Shown here piece by piece: positions 49,084-58,193 of a stretch of 64,000 bases of DNA. The notes beneath the pieces are model-generated. The model was not told the origin of the DNA and did no database searches. It saw only the letters and a program-made list of their open reading frames with translations. How positions within the stretch are numbered: position 1 is the first letter of the stretch; every line of letters starts with the position of its first letter. Made by a program: the position numbers and the translations under genes. Origin of the DNA: Solidesulfovibrio alcoholivorans DSM 5433 (GTDB taxonomy: Bacteria; Desulfobacterota; Desulfovibrionia; Desulfovibrionales; Desulfovibrionaceae); NCBI RefSeq assembly GCF_000702665.1, contig NZ_JNJA01000014.1:37648-101647 (forward strand), read 5' to 3'.

Positions 49084-50841
49084 ATGTCCATGCTGACAAT
49101 AACCATAGACGGCAAAACGACGTCCGTGCCGGCGGGCAGCACCATCCTGGATGCCGCCAGGCAGCTCGACATCGACATCCCGACCTTGTGCTACCTCAAC
49201 CTCGAGGATCTTCGGGTCAACAACAAGGCCGCTTCCTGCCGCATCTGCGTGGTCGAGGTCGAGGGCCGGCGCAACCTCGCCCCGGCCTGCGCCACGCCGG
49301 TCACCGACAACATGGTCGTCAAGACCAACACCCTGCGCGTGCTCAACGCCCGCCGTACCGTGCTCGAGCTCATGCTCTCCGACCACCCCAAGGACTGCCT
49401 CGTGTGCGCCAAGTCCGGCGAGTGCGAGCTGCAAACCCTGGCCGAGCGCTTCGGCATCCGCGAGTCGCCCTATGACGGCGGCGAGATGTCCCATTACCGC
49501 AAGGACATCTCCGCCTCCATCATCCGCGACATGGACAAGTGCATCATGTGCCGCCGCTGCGAGACGATGTGCAACGTCGTCCAGACCTGCGGCGTGCTCT
49601 CGGGCGTCAACCGCGGCTTCACCGCCGTGGTCGCCCCGGCCTTCGAGATGAACCTGGCCGACACCGTGTGCACCAACTGCGGCCAGTGCGTGGCCGTGTG
49701 CCCCACCGGCGCGCTGGTCGAACACGACCACAGCTGGGAAGTCGTCGAAGCCCTGGCCAACCCGGACAAGGTCGTCATCGTCCAGACCGCCCCGGCCGTG
49801 CGCGCCGCCCTCGGCGAGGACCTCGGCATCGCCCCCGGCACCTCGGTCACCGGCAAGATGGCCGCCGCCCTGCGCCGCCTGGGCTTCGCCCACGTCTTCG
49901 ACACCGACTTCGCCGCCGACCTGACCATCATGGAGGAAGGCTCGGAATTCCTCGACCGCCTCGGCAAGCACCTCGCCGGCGACCAGACGGTCAAGCTGCC
50001 CATCCTCACCTCCTGCTGCCCGGGCTGGGTCAAGTTCTTCGAACACCAGTTCCCGGATATGCTCGACGTGCCCTCGACGGCCAAGTCGCCGCAGCAGATG
50101 TTCGGCGCCATCGCCAAGACCTACTACGCCGACCTGCTCGGCATCTCCCGCGAAAAGCTCGTGGTGGTCTCGGTCATGCCCTGCCTGGCCAAGAAGTACG
50201 AGCGCGCCCGTCCGGAGTTCGCCGTGGACGGCAACCCGGACGTTGACATCGTCATCACCACCCGCGAGCTGGCGCGCCTGATCAAGCGCATGAACATCGA
50301 CTTCGCGGGCCTGCCCGACGAGGACTTCGACGCCCCGCTCGGCGCGTCCACCGGCGCGGCCCCGATCTTCGGCGTCACCGGCGGCGTCATCGAGGCGGCG
50401 CTGCGCACCGCGTACGAACTGGCCACGGGAGAAACGCTGACCAAGGTCGAGTTCGAGAACGTGCGCGGCATGGAAGGCGTCAAGAAGGCCACGGTCAAGG
50501 TCGGTCCCCACGAGCTCGTCATCGGCGTGGCGCACGGCCTTGGCAACGCGCGCAAGCTCCTCGAGCGCGTGCGCGCCGGCGAGACCTTCCACGCCATCGA
50601 GGTCATGGCCTGTCCCGGCGGCTGCATCGGCGGCGGCGGACAGCCCTACCACCACGGCGACGTCGAACTGCTCAAGCTACGCACCCAGGTCCTCTACGAC
50701 GAGGACGCGGGCAAGCCGCTGCGCAAGTCGCACCAGAACCCGTACATCATCGAACTCTACGAGAAGTTCCTGGGCAAGCCGCTGTCCGAGAAATCGCACC
50801 ACCTGCTGCATACCCACTACTTCAAGCGTCAACGTCTCTAA
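49084..50841 (+). CDS. hndD: Hydrogenase catalytic subunit HndD, [FeFe] type
   Basis: The H2-activating subunit, 585 residues. The N-terminal [2Fe-2S] domain has PTLCYLN, CRICVVE and APAC; a His-Cys3 site lies in DHPKDCLVCAKSGEC; two [4Fe-4S] clusters are bound by CIMCRRCETMC and CTNCGQCVAVCP. The H-cluster motifs are complete: L1 TSCCPGW, L2 MPCLAKKYE and L3 EVMACPGGCIGGGGQP. No twin-arginine signal is present, so the enzyme is cytoplasmic. Assembly needs HydE, HydF and HydG; the first two are encoded shortly downstream. Confidence 0.96.
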   Translation: MSMLTITIDGKTTSVPAGSTILDAARQLDIDIPTLCYLNLEDLRVNNKAASCRICVVEVEGRRNLAPACATPVTDNMVVKTNTLRVLNARRTVLELMLSDHPKDCLVCAKSGECELQTLAERFGIRESPYDGGEMSHYRKDISASIIRDMDKCIMCRRCETMCNVVQTCGVLSGVNRGFTAVVAPAFEMNLADTVCTNCGQCVAVCPTGALVEHDHSWEVVEALANPDKVVIVQTAPAVRAALGEDLGIAPGTSVTGKMAAALRRLGFAHVFDTDFAADLTIMEEGSEFLDRLGKHLAGDQTVKLPILTSCCPGWVKFFEHQFPDMLDVPSTAKSPQQMFGAIAKTYYADLLGISREKLVVVSVMPCLAKKYERARPEFAVDGNPDVDIVITTRELARLIKRMNIDFAGLPDEDFDAPLGASTGAAPIFGVTGGVIEAALRTAYELATGETLTKVEFENVRGMEGVKKATVKVGPHELVIGVAHGLGNARKLLERVRAGETFHAIEVMACPGGCIGGGGQPYHHGDVELLKLRTQVLYDEDAGKPLRKSHQNPYIIELYEKFLGKPLSEKSHHLLHTHYFKRQRL

Positions 50842-50861
50842 TCGCGAAAGCGACACGGGAA

Positions 50862-50895
50862 GTCCGGGAGAGGCGCCGCCTCGCCTCTCCCGGAC
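50862..50895 (+). terminator. Hairpin after hndD
   Basis: A perfect 14-bp stem, GTCCGGGAGAGGCG and CGCCTCTCCCGGAC, with a six-base loop lies 20 bases after the hndD stop. No T-run follows, so it may act as a terminator with help or as an RNA stabiliser. Confidence 0.6.
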
Positions 50896-50968
50896 AACTC
50901 CCCCCCGAGCGGGGGGAAAATGTTCTGTGACTCCTCCTCCTTCCCCCTTTCGCCAGTGGCGATGGCCT

Positions 50969-51030
50969 GTGGGGGCGGCGTTTCCAGGGGCGACAGCAAG
51001 CCTGCCGCCCCCCGGAAACGCCGCCCCCAC
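50969..51030. repeat. Large inverted repeat between hndD and aspA
   Basis: Perfect 17-bp arms, GTGGGGGCGGCGTTTCC (50969-50985) and GGAAACGCCGCCCCCAC (51014-51030), enclose 28 bases. It is followed directly by a copy of the dispersed hairpin element. Confidence 0.8.
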
Positions 51031-51035
51031 GGAGA

Positions 51036-51097
51036 GGGGGTCCGGGGGGCATCATGCCCCCCGGCGGGTCCAGGGCAGCGCCCTGGCCGCCGGAGGC
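51036..51097 (-). repeat. Dispersed hairpin element, copy 4
   Basis: Minus-strand GCCTCCGGCGGCCAGGGCG followed by two stacked hairpins (CCAGGGC/GCCCTGG and GGGGGGC-ATGAT-GCCCCCC) and GGACCCCC, the most elaborate copy in the window. Confidence 0.75.
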
Positions 51098-51249
51098 GCA
51101 GACAGCGCCTTGGCGCCAAAAGCGAGCCCCGCCTCGCCACATGATCTTTCTCAGGATTCGTGTTACCAAAGCCGCCGCAGCGTCCGCGGCGCGGCCGGAT
51201 GGTCCGGTCCTTCGCGGATGCACTGGGTCGCCACTTGGGGAGCTGGCTC

Positions 51250-52692
51250 ATGCGACAGGAAAGCGATGCCCTGGGAGCGCGAGAGCTCCCCGAGGGCGCC
51301 CTTTACGGCATACACACGTTGCGGGCGGTGGAGAATTTTCCCGTTTCGGGAGGACGCCTCTTCCCCGAATTCATCAAGGCTTACGCCCTGGTCAAGGCGG
51401 CCTGCGCCGAGACCAACCTGGAGATCGGCGGCCTCGACGCGGCCAAGGCCGGGGCCATCGTCGCCGCCTGCCGCGAGATCGCGGACGGCGGCCATGCCGA
51501 CCAGTTCCTGGTGGACCCCTACCAGGGCGGGGCCGGCACCTCGACCAACATGAACGTCAACGAAGTCGCGGCCAACCGCGCCCTGCAGCTGCTTGGCCGC
51601 GCGCCCGGCGACTACGCGTTCCTTTCGCCGCTCGAGCACGTCAACCTGCACCAGTCCACCAACGACACCTACCCCACGGCGCTCAAGGTCGCGTCCCTGC
51701 TGCTGCTCAAGGACCTGGAAGCGGCCACGGCCCGGCTCCAGGAAGCCTTCCAGGAAAAGGAATCGGCCTTTGCGCACGTGGTCAAGGTGGGGCGCACCGA
51801 GTGCATGGACGCCGTGCCGCTCACGCTCGGCATGGAGTTCGGGGCCTTTGCCGAGGCCATTTCCCGGGACCGCTGGCGCATCTTCAAGTGCCGCGAGCGC
51901 ATCAAGCAGGTGAGCCTCGGCGGCACGGCCATCGGCACGGGCCTTGGCGCGCCACGCGAATTCATCTTCCGGGCCGTGGAGCATCTGCGCGTGCTCACGG
52001 GGTTGCCGCTGTCGCGCGCGGAAAACCTCGTGGACGCCACGGCCAACGCCGACCCCTTCGTCGAGGTCTCGGGCATCCTTTCGGCCTTCGCCGCCAACCT
52101 GCTCAAGATCTCCTCGGACCTGCGCCTGCTCGCCAGCGGCCCGGCCACGGGCCTTGGCGAAATACGCCTGCCCGCCCTCCAGGCCGGGTCGTCGATCATG
52201 CCGGGCAAGGTCAACCCGGTCGTGCCGGAATGCGTGGGCCAGACGGCGCTTCGCGTCATGGCCAACCACCAGACCGTGACCCTGGTCGCGGGACTGGGGC
52301 AATTGCAGATCAACCAGTTCCTGCCGCTTCTCGCCCACAGTCTGCTCGAATCCCTGCGCCTGCTGTCGCGCGTCACGCGGATTTTCGCCGACAAATGCGT
52401 CGCCGGCATCACGGCCGACGAACCGCATTGCCGGGAACTCGTGGAGAATAGCCACGCCCTGGCCACGGTGCTCGTGCCCGCGCTCGGCTACGAACGCGTC
52501 TCGCACCTGCTGGCCGAAGCCGACGCCAAGGGCCTGCCCCTGGCCGAACACCTCGAAGCCTCGGGCGTGCTCACCCGCGACGCGGCCGCGGCCCTGCTCT
52601 CCCCGCGCCGCATGCGCAAACTGGGGTACGAGGCGGGGGATTACGAGGAGTGCCTCCGGCGGCCCCCCTGGACGGGGGAAGAGGAGAAGTGA
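51250..52692 (+). CDS. aspA: Aspartate ammonia-lyase
   Basis: Converts aspartate to fumarate and ammonia; 480 residues, as for E. coli aspartase. The start YGIHTLRAVENFPVSG is characteristic of aspartases within the fumarase superfamily; GTSTNMNVNEVAANRA and the signature GSSIMPGKVNPV with the catalytic serine loop are intact. The ATG at 51250 is at the family's usual position, with GGGGAG upstream. The last twelve or so codons lie in a copy of the dispersed hairpin element, so the tail CLRRPPWTGEEEK is not ancestral. It is coupled to an unknown gene and hydE-hydF, which suggests ammonia supply for H-cluster assembly as well as ordinary metabolism. Confidence 0.93.
   Translation: MRQESDALGARELPEGALYGIHTLRAVENFPVSGGRLFPEFIKAYALVKAACAETNLEIGGLDAAKAGAIVAACREIADGGHADQFLVDPYQGGAGTSTNMNVNEVAANRALQLLGRAPGDYAFLSPLEHVNLHQSTNDTYPTALKVASLLLLKDLEAATARLQEAFQEKESAFAHVVKVGRTECMDAVPLTLGMEFGAFAEAISRDRWRIFKCRERIKQVSLGGTAIGTGLGAPREFIFRAVEHLRVLTGLPLSRAENLVDATANADPFVEVSGILSAFAANLLKISSDLRLLASGPATGLGEIRLPALQAGSSIMPGKVNPVVPECVGQTALRVMANHQTVTLVAGLGQLQINQFLPLLAHSLLESLRLLSRVTRIFADKCVAGITADEPHCRELVENSHALATVLVPALGYERVSHLLAEADAKGLPLAEHLEASGVLTRDAAAALLSPRRMRKLGYEAGDYEECLRRPPWTGEEEK
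52652..52678 (+). repeat. Dispersed hairpin element, partial copy 5, inside the end of aspA
   Basis: GCCTCCGGCGGCC followed by CCCCTGGACGGGGG. It is read in frame as the aspA C-terminus. Confidence 0.7.
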
Positions 52693-53285
52693 TGGAGGGG
52701 CAGGGGGATATCCGGGTTTTCGCGGGACTGGACGAAGCGGGGTTGCCGCAGCTGGTGGCTGGCGCGGACAGGCTCTTTTTCCACGCCGGCATGTACTCGA
52801 ATTTCGCCCGGGACCGGGCCATGGCCGACGCCCTGGAAGCGGCGCTTTCGCGGCCGGAATTTTCGCGCCTGGACATCGTGAGCTTCGACCCGGCGGCCGG
52901 CGCGGCCTATTGGGGCGAATTCAGCGGCATCCTGCGCCGCGACATGCCAGAGGTGACGCTGCGCCGGGAATTCGCGGCCTCGGCCGCCTTTTGCGACGCC
53001 CTGGCCGCGCGCCACCCGAGCCGCGTGCGCCTTTACCGCACGCCCTCCCTGCCCCTCGCGCCGATCCTGCTCGTCGGGGACACCATCCTCGCCGGCCACT
53101 ACCTGCACGGCCGCGTGCCCGCGCCGCAGGGACTGTGGCTTTGCATCAGCACCGACGTGGAGGACCTGCTCTCCCGGGCCGAGGACGACGCCTCCCCGGA
53201 CGTCCTCGACCCCGCGGCCAAAGGGGCCTACAGGCTCGTGTGCGAATGCGTGGCGGCCCGCAACGCCGCGCGCCGGCTGGCGTAA
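52692..53285 (+). CDS. Unknown protein between aspA and hydE
   Basis: A 197-residue protein I do not recognise. The start overlaps the aspA stop (TGATG), so expression is coupled. It has no signal peptide, no membrane segment and no CxxC pair. Conserved-looking patches are DRLFFHAGMYSNFARDRAM, DIVSFDPAAGAAYWGEFSGI and RTPSLPLAPILLVGDTILAG. The alternating strand/helix pattern suggests a compact alpha/beta protein. Its place between aspartase and the hydrogenase maturases hints at a supporting role there, but a lineage-specific protein of unrelated function is equally possible. Confidence 0.7.
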   Translation: MEGQGDIRVFAGLDEAGLPQLVAGADRLFFHAGMYSNFARDRAMADALEAALSRPEFSRLDIVSFDPAAGAAYWGEFSGILRRDMPEVTLRREFAASAAFCDALAARHPSRVRLYRTPSLPLAPILLVGDTILAGHYLHGRVPAPQGLWLCISTDVEDLLSRAEDDASPDVLDPAAKGAYRLVCECVAARNAARRLA

Positions 53286-53314
53286 AAGCGGTGGGAGGAG
53301 GCGGGGGAGGGAAC

Positions 53315-53353
53315 GCCTCCGGCGGCCAGAGGGCTCGTGCCCTCTGGACTCCC
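53315..53353 (+). repeat. Dispersed hairpin element, copy 6
   Basis: GCCTCCGGCGGCC, hairpin AGAGGGC-TCGT-GCCCTCT, then GGACTCCC, nearly identical to copies 3 and 7. It lies between the unknown gene and hydE. Confidence 0.85.
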
Positions 53354-53436
53354 TTACGGATTGGGGCATGTCGCAATTCTGAAATCCACATGCGCGGCAA
53401 CAGCAATTTGCAACGATGGTAGCGGAGAAAATGCCC

Positions 53437-54432
53437 ATGCGCCCTTCCGAAATCGCCCAACTACTCGCCGGAGCCGACGATGCCGGGCTTTTTTCCGCCG
53501 CCGACGCCCTGACGCGGGAAAACTTCGGCACCGAAATCTATCTGCGCGGCGTCATCGAGTTTTCCAACCATTGCGTGAACAACTGCCGTTACTGCGGCCT
53601 GCGCCGGGCCAACCGCGGCGTCCACCGCTACCGGCTTTCCGTGGAGGAGATCGTCTCCTGCACGGCGCTCGCCCGGGAACTGTCGCTCGGCACCGTGGTC
53701 GTGCAGTCCGGCGACGACTACACGTACACCAGGGAAGACATCGGCCGCGTCGTGACAGGGGCCAAGGAACAAGCGGACGTGGCCGTGACCCTGTCGCTCG
53801 GCGACCGCCCCGAAGCCGATTTCCTCTACTGGCGCGAAATCGGCGCGGACCGCTACCTGCTCAAGATCGAGACCTTCGACGAGGCCCTGTACGCGAAATC
53901 CCGGCCGGGGCTCGCACTCGCCGACCGCCTGGCCCGGGTGGAATTCCTGCGCAAGGCCGGCTACGAGGTGGGCTCGGGCATCATCACCGACCTGCCCGGC
54001 ATGACGCCGGACATCCTGGCAAGCGATCTCGCGCGCCTGTCCGCGCTCGACCTGGACATGATCGCCGTGGGACCGTTCGTGCCGAGCCCGGGCACGCCCT
54101 ACGGTGACGCGCCCGCCGGCTCGGTCCTGACCGCCTTCCGCGCCATGGCCGTGCTGCGGCTTTTAAACCCCCTGGCCAACATTCCCTCGACCTCGGCCTT
54201 GAGTGCCCTGCGCGACGGCGCGCGGGAACAGGGGCTCACGGTCGGGGCCAACGTCATCATGCCCTCGCTGACCCCGGAAACCGTGGGCGGCGATTACGCC
54301 ATCTACCCCGGCAAGAACGCCCTGCGCGCCGACGCCGCCTCGCGCCTGGCCGCCGTGCGCGCGGCCATCCGCCGCGTCGGGCGCACACCCTCCACCGCCG
54401 TGGGCGGGTCCAAAAGGAGACGTCATGGCTGA
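53437..54432 (+). CDS. hydE: [FeFe]-hydrogenase maturase HydE, radical SAM
   Basis: Radical SAM enzyme of H-cluster assembly that processes the HydG-derived Fe(CO)2(CN)Cys synthon. About 331 residues. The cluster motif is CVNNCRYCG (CX3CX2C) in VIEFSNHCVNNCRYCGLRRA, and family features VVVQSGDDYTYT, LLKIETFDEALY and GVGPF-like AVGPFVPSPGTPYG follow. Three ATGs are possible (53416, 53431, 53437); 53437 has GGAG at best distance. It overlaps hydF by eight bases. HydG is not in this window and must lie elsewhere. Confidence 0.93.
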   Translation: MRPSEIAQLLAGADDAGLFSAADALTRENFGTEIYLRGVIEFSNHCVNNCRYCGLRRANRGVHRYRLSVEEIVSCTALARELSLGTVVVQSGDDYTYTREDIGRVVTGAKEQADVAVTLSLGDRPEADFLYWREIGADRYLLKIETFDEALYAKSRPGLALADRLARVEFLRKAGYEVGSGIITDLPGMTPDILASDLARLSALDLDMIAVGPFVPSPGTPYGDAPAGSVLTAFRAMAVLRLLNPLANIPSTSALSALRDGAREQGLTVGANVIMPSLTPETVGGDYAIYPGKNALRADAASRLAAVRAAIRRVGRTPSTAVGGSKRRRHG

Positions 54433-55642
54433 ATCCGAAGGCAACAAGGCCCCGCGCGGCGTCAGGCTCGTCATCACGCTCGTCGGGCGCACCAACGCGG
54501 GCAAGTCGTCGCTTTTAAACGCCATCGCCGGCCAGGACGTGGCTATCGTCTCGGAAGTGGCCGGCACCACCACCGACCCCGTGGCCAAGCCCTACGAGCT
54601 GCTGCCCTTGGGGCCCGTGACCTTCTACGACACCGCCGGCCTCGACGACACGGGCGCACTCGGCGCCCTGCGCATGGCGGCCACGAAAAAGGTGCTCTGG
54701 CGCACGGACATCGCCGTGGTGGTCGTGGACGCCGCCTCGGGCCTGACCGACGCCGAACGCGGCATCGTCGCAGCCATCCGCCGCCTGGAAATTCCCTTCC
54801 TCGTCGTGTTCAACAAGGCCGACCTGGCCGCGCCGGCCGAGGCCGACCTCGCCTGGTGCCGCGACGCCGGCATCCGATCCGTGAGCGCCAGCGCCGCCAC
54901 CGGCCAGGGTGCGACCACGGTCAAGGAGGCGCTCATCGCCCTGGCCCCGGCCGAGGCCATGCGCGAACCCGTGCTCGCCGGCGACCTCTTCGGCGAGGGC
55001 GCGACCGTGGTCTGCGTCGTGCCCATCGACCTGGCCGCGCCCAAAGGCCGGCTCATCCTGCCGCAAGTGCAGGTCATCCGCGAGATCCTCGACGGCGACG
55101 CCACGGCGGTCGTGGTCAAGGAGCGCGAACTGGAAGCCGCGCTGGAGAACTTGCGCCGCCCGCCGGCCCTGGTCGTCACCGACTCCCAGGTCATCCTCAA
55201 GGTCGCGGGCGACGTGCCGGACGACGTGCCGCTGACCACCTTTTCCACGCTCTTCGCCCGCTACAAGGGCGACCTGCCGACCCTCGTCGCCGGCGCGGCG
55301 GCCATCGACCGGCTTCGCGACGGCGACGCCGTGCTCATGGCCGAGGCCTGCTCCCACCACGTCCAGGCCGACGACATCGGCCGGGTGAAGCTGCCACGCT
55401 GGATATCCCAGTACACGGGCCGTGACCTGCGCTTCGAGATCCATGCCGGCCACGACTTCCCCGACGACCTGGAGCGCTACGCCCTGGTCGTGCACTGCGG
55501 CTCGTGCATGCTCGGGCGCATGGAGATGGTCCGGCGCATCCGGGAATGCGTGCGCCGGGGCGTGCCCGTCACCAACTACGGTGTGGCCATCTCCAAGGTG
55601 CAGGGGGTGCTCGCGCGTGTGCTGCGCCCGTTCAGGCTGTAG
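54425..55642 (+). CDS. hydF: [FeFe]-hydrogenase maturation GTPase HydF
   Basis: Scaffold GTPase that carries the [2Fe]H precursor and loads it into the hydrogenase; 405 residues. The N-terminal GTPase domain has GRTNAGKSSLLNAI (P-loop), EVAGTTTDPV, DTAGLDDTG and FNKADL. The C-terminal cluster domain has the ligands CSHHVQ and HCGSCMLGRMEM, the CxHx(n)CxxC pattern of HydF. It starts inside hydE. The client is HndD, encoded 3.6 kb upstream, and any other [FeFe]-hydrogenase of the cell. Confidence 0.94.
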   Translation: MAESEGNKAPRGVRLVITLVGRTNAGKSSLLNAIAGQDVAIVSEVAGTTTDPVAKPYELLPLGPVTFYDTAGLDDTGALGALRMAATKKVLWRTDIAVVVVDAASGLTDAERGIVAAIRRLEIPFLVVFNKADLAAPAEADLAWCRDAGIRSVSASAATGQGATTVKEALIALAPAEAMREPVLAGDLFGEGATVVCVVPIDLAAPKGRLILPQVQVIREILDGDATAVVVKERELEAALENLRRPPALVVTDSQVILKVAGDVPDDVPLTTFSTLFARYKGDLPTLVAGAAAIDRLRDGDAVLMAEACSHHVQADDIGRVKLPRWISQYTGRDLRFEIHAGHDFPDDLERYALVVHCGSCMLGRMEMVRRIRECVRRGVPVTNYGVAISKVQGVLARVLRPFRL

Positions 55643-55993
55643 GACCATTTTGGCCTTGGCAAAACGCAGGCCATGCCGTACAAGCGGCTCCCCGCCCCGT
55701 GGTGGTATTGTTTTTCCGCAATTTCCCTGTTTTACCGTAAAATAGAAACCTCCCTCTCCGAAGATTCTTCATATAGACAAACTGTAACATATTGAACCTA
55801 CTTAGCTTCAAGCACAATTCTCCACGCCGGCTTCTGGCATGGTTCTTGGTAAGATACAGAACTGAGCAGACAATACCTCCCTATTGTTCTGACCTCTCCT
55901 TCATCTCCCGCGCGGGGGCTCCCACAGAGCCCCCCATTTTTTTCGCCGCTGACCCCTTGGTGAAACGGCGCGGGCTGGGCTACGAGTCTCCCC
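55643..55993. other. Non-coding stretch between hydF and the potassium transporter
   Basis: AT-richer than its surroundings between about 55700 and 55900, with no gene. It probably holds the trkH promoter, but no pair of boxes stands out. Confidence 0.4.
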
Positions 55994-57364
55994 ATGTGGC
56001 ATAAGAAACTTTTCGCCCCCCTGGCCCTGCCCATCCACCTGTTCGCCGGGGCGATCCTCTGCGGCGCTCTCTTGCTGTGCCAGCCCGTCAGCTGCCAGGG
56101 ACGGCCCATCTCGTTTCTCGACGCCCTGTTCACAGCCACCTCGGCCGCCTGCGTCACCGGGCTCACGGTGGTCGACACGGGCACGGCCTTCACCCGCTTC
56201 GGCCAGACCGTGATCCTGGCGCTGATCCAGCTCGGCGGCCTCGGCATCATGACCTTCTCCACCCTGATCTTCTACCTTTGGCGACGCCGCGTTTCCCTGG
56301 CCGACCACATCGCCGTGGGCCAGAGCCTGCTGCACGACGCCGCGTTCCACCTCGGGCGGTTCCTGGTGCGCATGGCCGCTGTCACGGCCTTCATCGAAGG
56401 CGTGGGAGCCCTGGCCCTCTACATGCTCGACCCCAGGGGATTTGCGCCCTATTCCGCCGTGTTCCACTCGATTTCGGCCTTTTGCAACGCCGGCTTCGGC
56501 CTGTTCCCGGACAACCTCATGGGCTATGCCGCGAGCCCTTGGGTCAACCTCGTCTTCATGTGGCTGATCGTAAGCGGCGGTCTGGGGTTCGGCGTGCTCA
56601 TCGAGGGCTACCGCGCCGCCCGGTCGCGCCTGCAACGGCTGGCCCGCCCCGAGGCGAAGCGGTTCCGCCTGTCCTGGCACGCCCGCACCGTGGTCGGGGT
56701 CTCGGCCTTCCTCGTCCTGGCCGGCGCGGCCATGATCTTTTTCGGCGAGTTCTTGGGCGAGCGCTATCCCGAGCTTTCGGCCACGGACAAGGTCTTGGCC
56801 GTGCTCTTCCAGTCCGTGACCTGCCGCACAGCGGGATTCAATACCCTGGACATCGGGCGCATGGCCGACGCGTCGCTGGTCATCATGGTCCTTTTGATGT
56901 TCATCGGCGGCTCGCCGGGCTCCTGCGCCGGCGGCATCAAGACCACCACTTTCCGGGTGCTCCTCGCCTTTGGCGCGTCCCGCGTGCTGGGCCGGCGGCA
57001 GGCCGTGGTCGGCCGTTTCGCCGTGGACGACGACTCCATCGACCGCGCCGTGACCCTGACCGTGTTCGCCGGGGTGCTGGTTCTCGGCTCGGTGCTGCTG
57101 CTGTGTTTCACCGAAGGGGCGGTGGCCCCCCACGTGGAATCGGGCGGCCGTTTCCTGGAAATCCTGTTCGAGACGGTTTCGGCCTTCGGCACGGTGGGCC
57201 TGTCCACGGGCATCACGCCGTCGCTCACCCCGGCGGGCAAGATCGTCATCACCCTGCTCATGTTCGTGGGCAGGCTCGGCCCCATCCTTTTTCTTTCGGT
57301 GGTCCAGGGCTTCCAGGAACCGCTGCGCTACCGCTGGCCCGAACAGGGCATGATGATCGGCTGA
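55994..57364 (+). CDS. TrkH/KtrB-type potassium transporter subunit
   Basis: The membrane subunit of a K+ (or Na+/K+) uptake system, 456 residues. Four pore motifs with a filter glycine can be seen, for example TSAACVTGLTVVDT, SAFCNAGFGLFPDN, SVTCRTAGFNTLDI and SAFGTVGLSTGI, each followed by a hydrophobic helix. The length and the cytoplasmic linker fit KtrB better than the longer TrkH. A TrkA/KtrA partner follows after 32 bases. No ribosome site is strong; 55994 is the first ATG consistent with helix 1. Confidence 0.92.
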   Translation: MWHKKLFAPLALPIHLFAGAILCGALLLCQPVSCQGRPISFLDALFTATSAACVTGLTVVDTGTAFTRFGQTVILALIQLGGLGIMTFSTLIFYLWRRRVSLADHIAVGQSLLHDAAFHLGRFLVRMAAVTAFIEGVGALALYMLDPRGFAPYSAVFHSISAFCNAGFGLFPDNLMGYAASPWVNLVFMWLIVSGGLGFGVLIEGYRAARSRLQRLARPEAKRFRLSWHARTVVGVSAFLVLAGAAMIFFGEFLGERYPELSATDKVLAVLFQSVTCRTAGFNTLDIGRMADASLVIMVLLMFIGGSPGSCAGGIKTTTFRVLLAFGASRVLGRRQAVVGRFAVDDDSIDRAVTLTVFAGVLVLGSVLLLCFTEGAVAPHVESGGRFLEILFETVSAFGTVGLSTGITPSLTPAGKIVITLLMFVGRLGPILFLSVVQGFQEPLRYRWPEQGMMIG

Positions 57365-57396
57365 CGGCGCTTCGCGCCGCGCCTTGCGGAGGAAAC

Positions 57397-58050
57397 ATGG
57401 CCGGAGATCAGGTCTGCATCATCGGACTGGGCAAGTTCGGCTTCCACATGGGCCGCTGCCTGACGGAACTGGGGCGCACGGTGGTCGGCGTGGACGGCAA
57501 CCCGGAAAAGGTCAACAATGCCAAGAATGTCTTCACGCAGGTCTACCAGCTCGACGCCCGGGACAAGCGGGCCCTGGAGCAGATCCACGTGGAGGAGATG
57601 TCCCATGTCGTGGTCTCGGTCGGGCATTCCATGGAGGCGAGCATCCTCATCTCGCTCTACCTCAAGGAACTCGGCGTACCGCAGGTCTGGGTCAAGGCCG
57701 TGTCCACGGACCACGAGAAGCTCCTGCTCAAGATCGGCGTGGACACGGTGTTCATTCCCGAGCGTTTCGCCGCGAAAAACATGGCGCACCAGCTGGCCAG
57801 TCCCGGGCTCATCGAGTACCTGCCCATGGACAAGGACGTTGCCATCAAGGAGATCGGCATCGACGACTGGGCCGGCAAGACCCTGCGCCAGCTCGACCTG
57901 ACCAACAAGCATCAGGTGCAGGTCATCGCCAAGAAGCTCGCGGGCGCGGCCCATTACACGTTCATCCCCCGGGCCGACGAAGCCCTCGGCACGGGCGACA
58001 AGCTCGTGCTCGTCGGCCGCGAAGACCGCCTGGCGCGGCTGCGGCCGTGA
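57397..58050 (+). CDS. TrkA/KtrA-type regulatory subunit of potassium uptake
   Basis: A 217-residue cytoplasmic RCK protein that gates the transporter. The nucleotide-binding motif VCIIGLGKFGFHMGRCL lies at residues 6-22, with the acidic strand end VGVDGN, then a C-terminal TrkA_C domain (about residues 140-215, ending LVLVGREDRLARL). It binds NAD(H), ATP/ADP or a cyclic dinucleotide in homologues; which one is not decided here. The start follows GGAGGAAAC. Confidence 0.93.
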   Translation: MAGDQVCIIGLGKFGFHMGRCLTELGRTVVGVDGNPEKVNNAKNVFTQVYQLDARDKRALEQIHVEEMSHVVVSVGHSMEASILISLYLKELGVPQVWVKAVSTDHEKLLLKIGVDTVFIPERFAAKNMAHQLASPGLIEYLPMDKDVAIKEIGIDDWAGKTLRQLDLTNKHQVQVIAKKLAGAAHYTFIPRADEALGTGDKLVLVGREDRLARLRP

Positions 58051-58065
58051 GCTTTGAGGGAGAAT

Positions 58066-58107
58066 GCCTCCGGCGGCCAGAGGGGGCGCGGTCCCCTCTG
58101 GACTCCC
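58066..58107 (+). repeat. Dispersed hairpin element, copy 7
   Basis: GCCTCCGGCGGCC, hairpin AGAGGGGGC-to-CCCCTCT, then GGACTCCC, just after the TrkA-type gene. It probably separates that gene from obg. Confidence 0.85.
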
Positions 58108-58138
58108 GGGAAGGGAGTCACGCTGGAATGCGAGAGCG

Positions 58139-58166
58139 TTGAAGTCCCGTTTGGGGACAACATAAT
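58139..58166 (+). promoter_or_regulatory. Probable promoter of obg
   Basis: TTGAAG (58139-58144) and CATAAT (58161-58166), 16 bases apart, lie about 30 bp before the obg start codon. Confidence 0.5.
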
Positions 58167-58193
58167 TTTTCCATACGTCGTGAAGGAGTTTCC

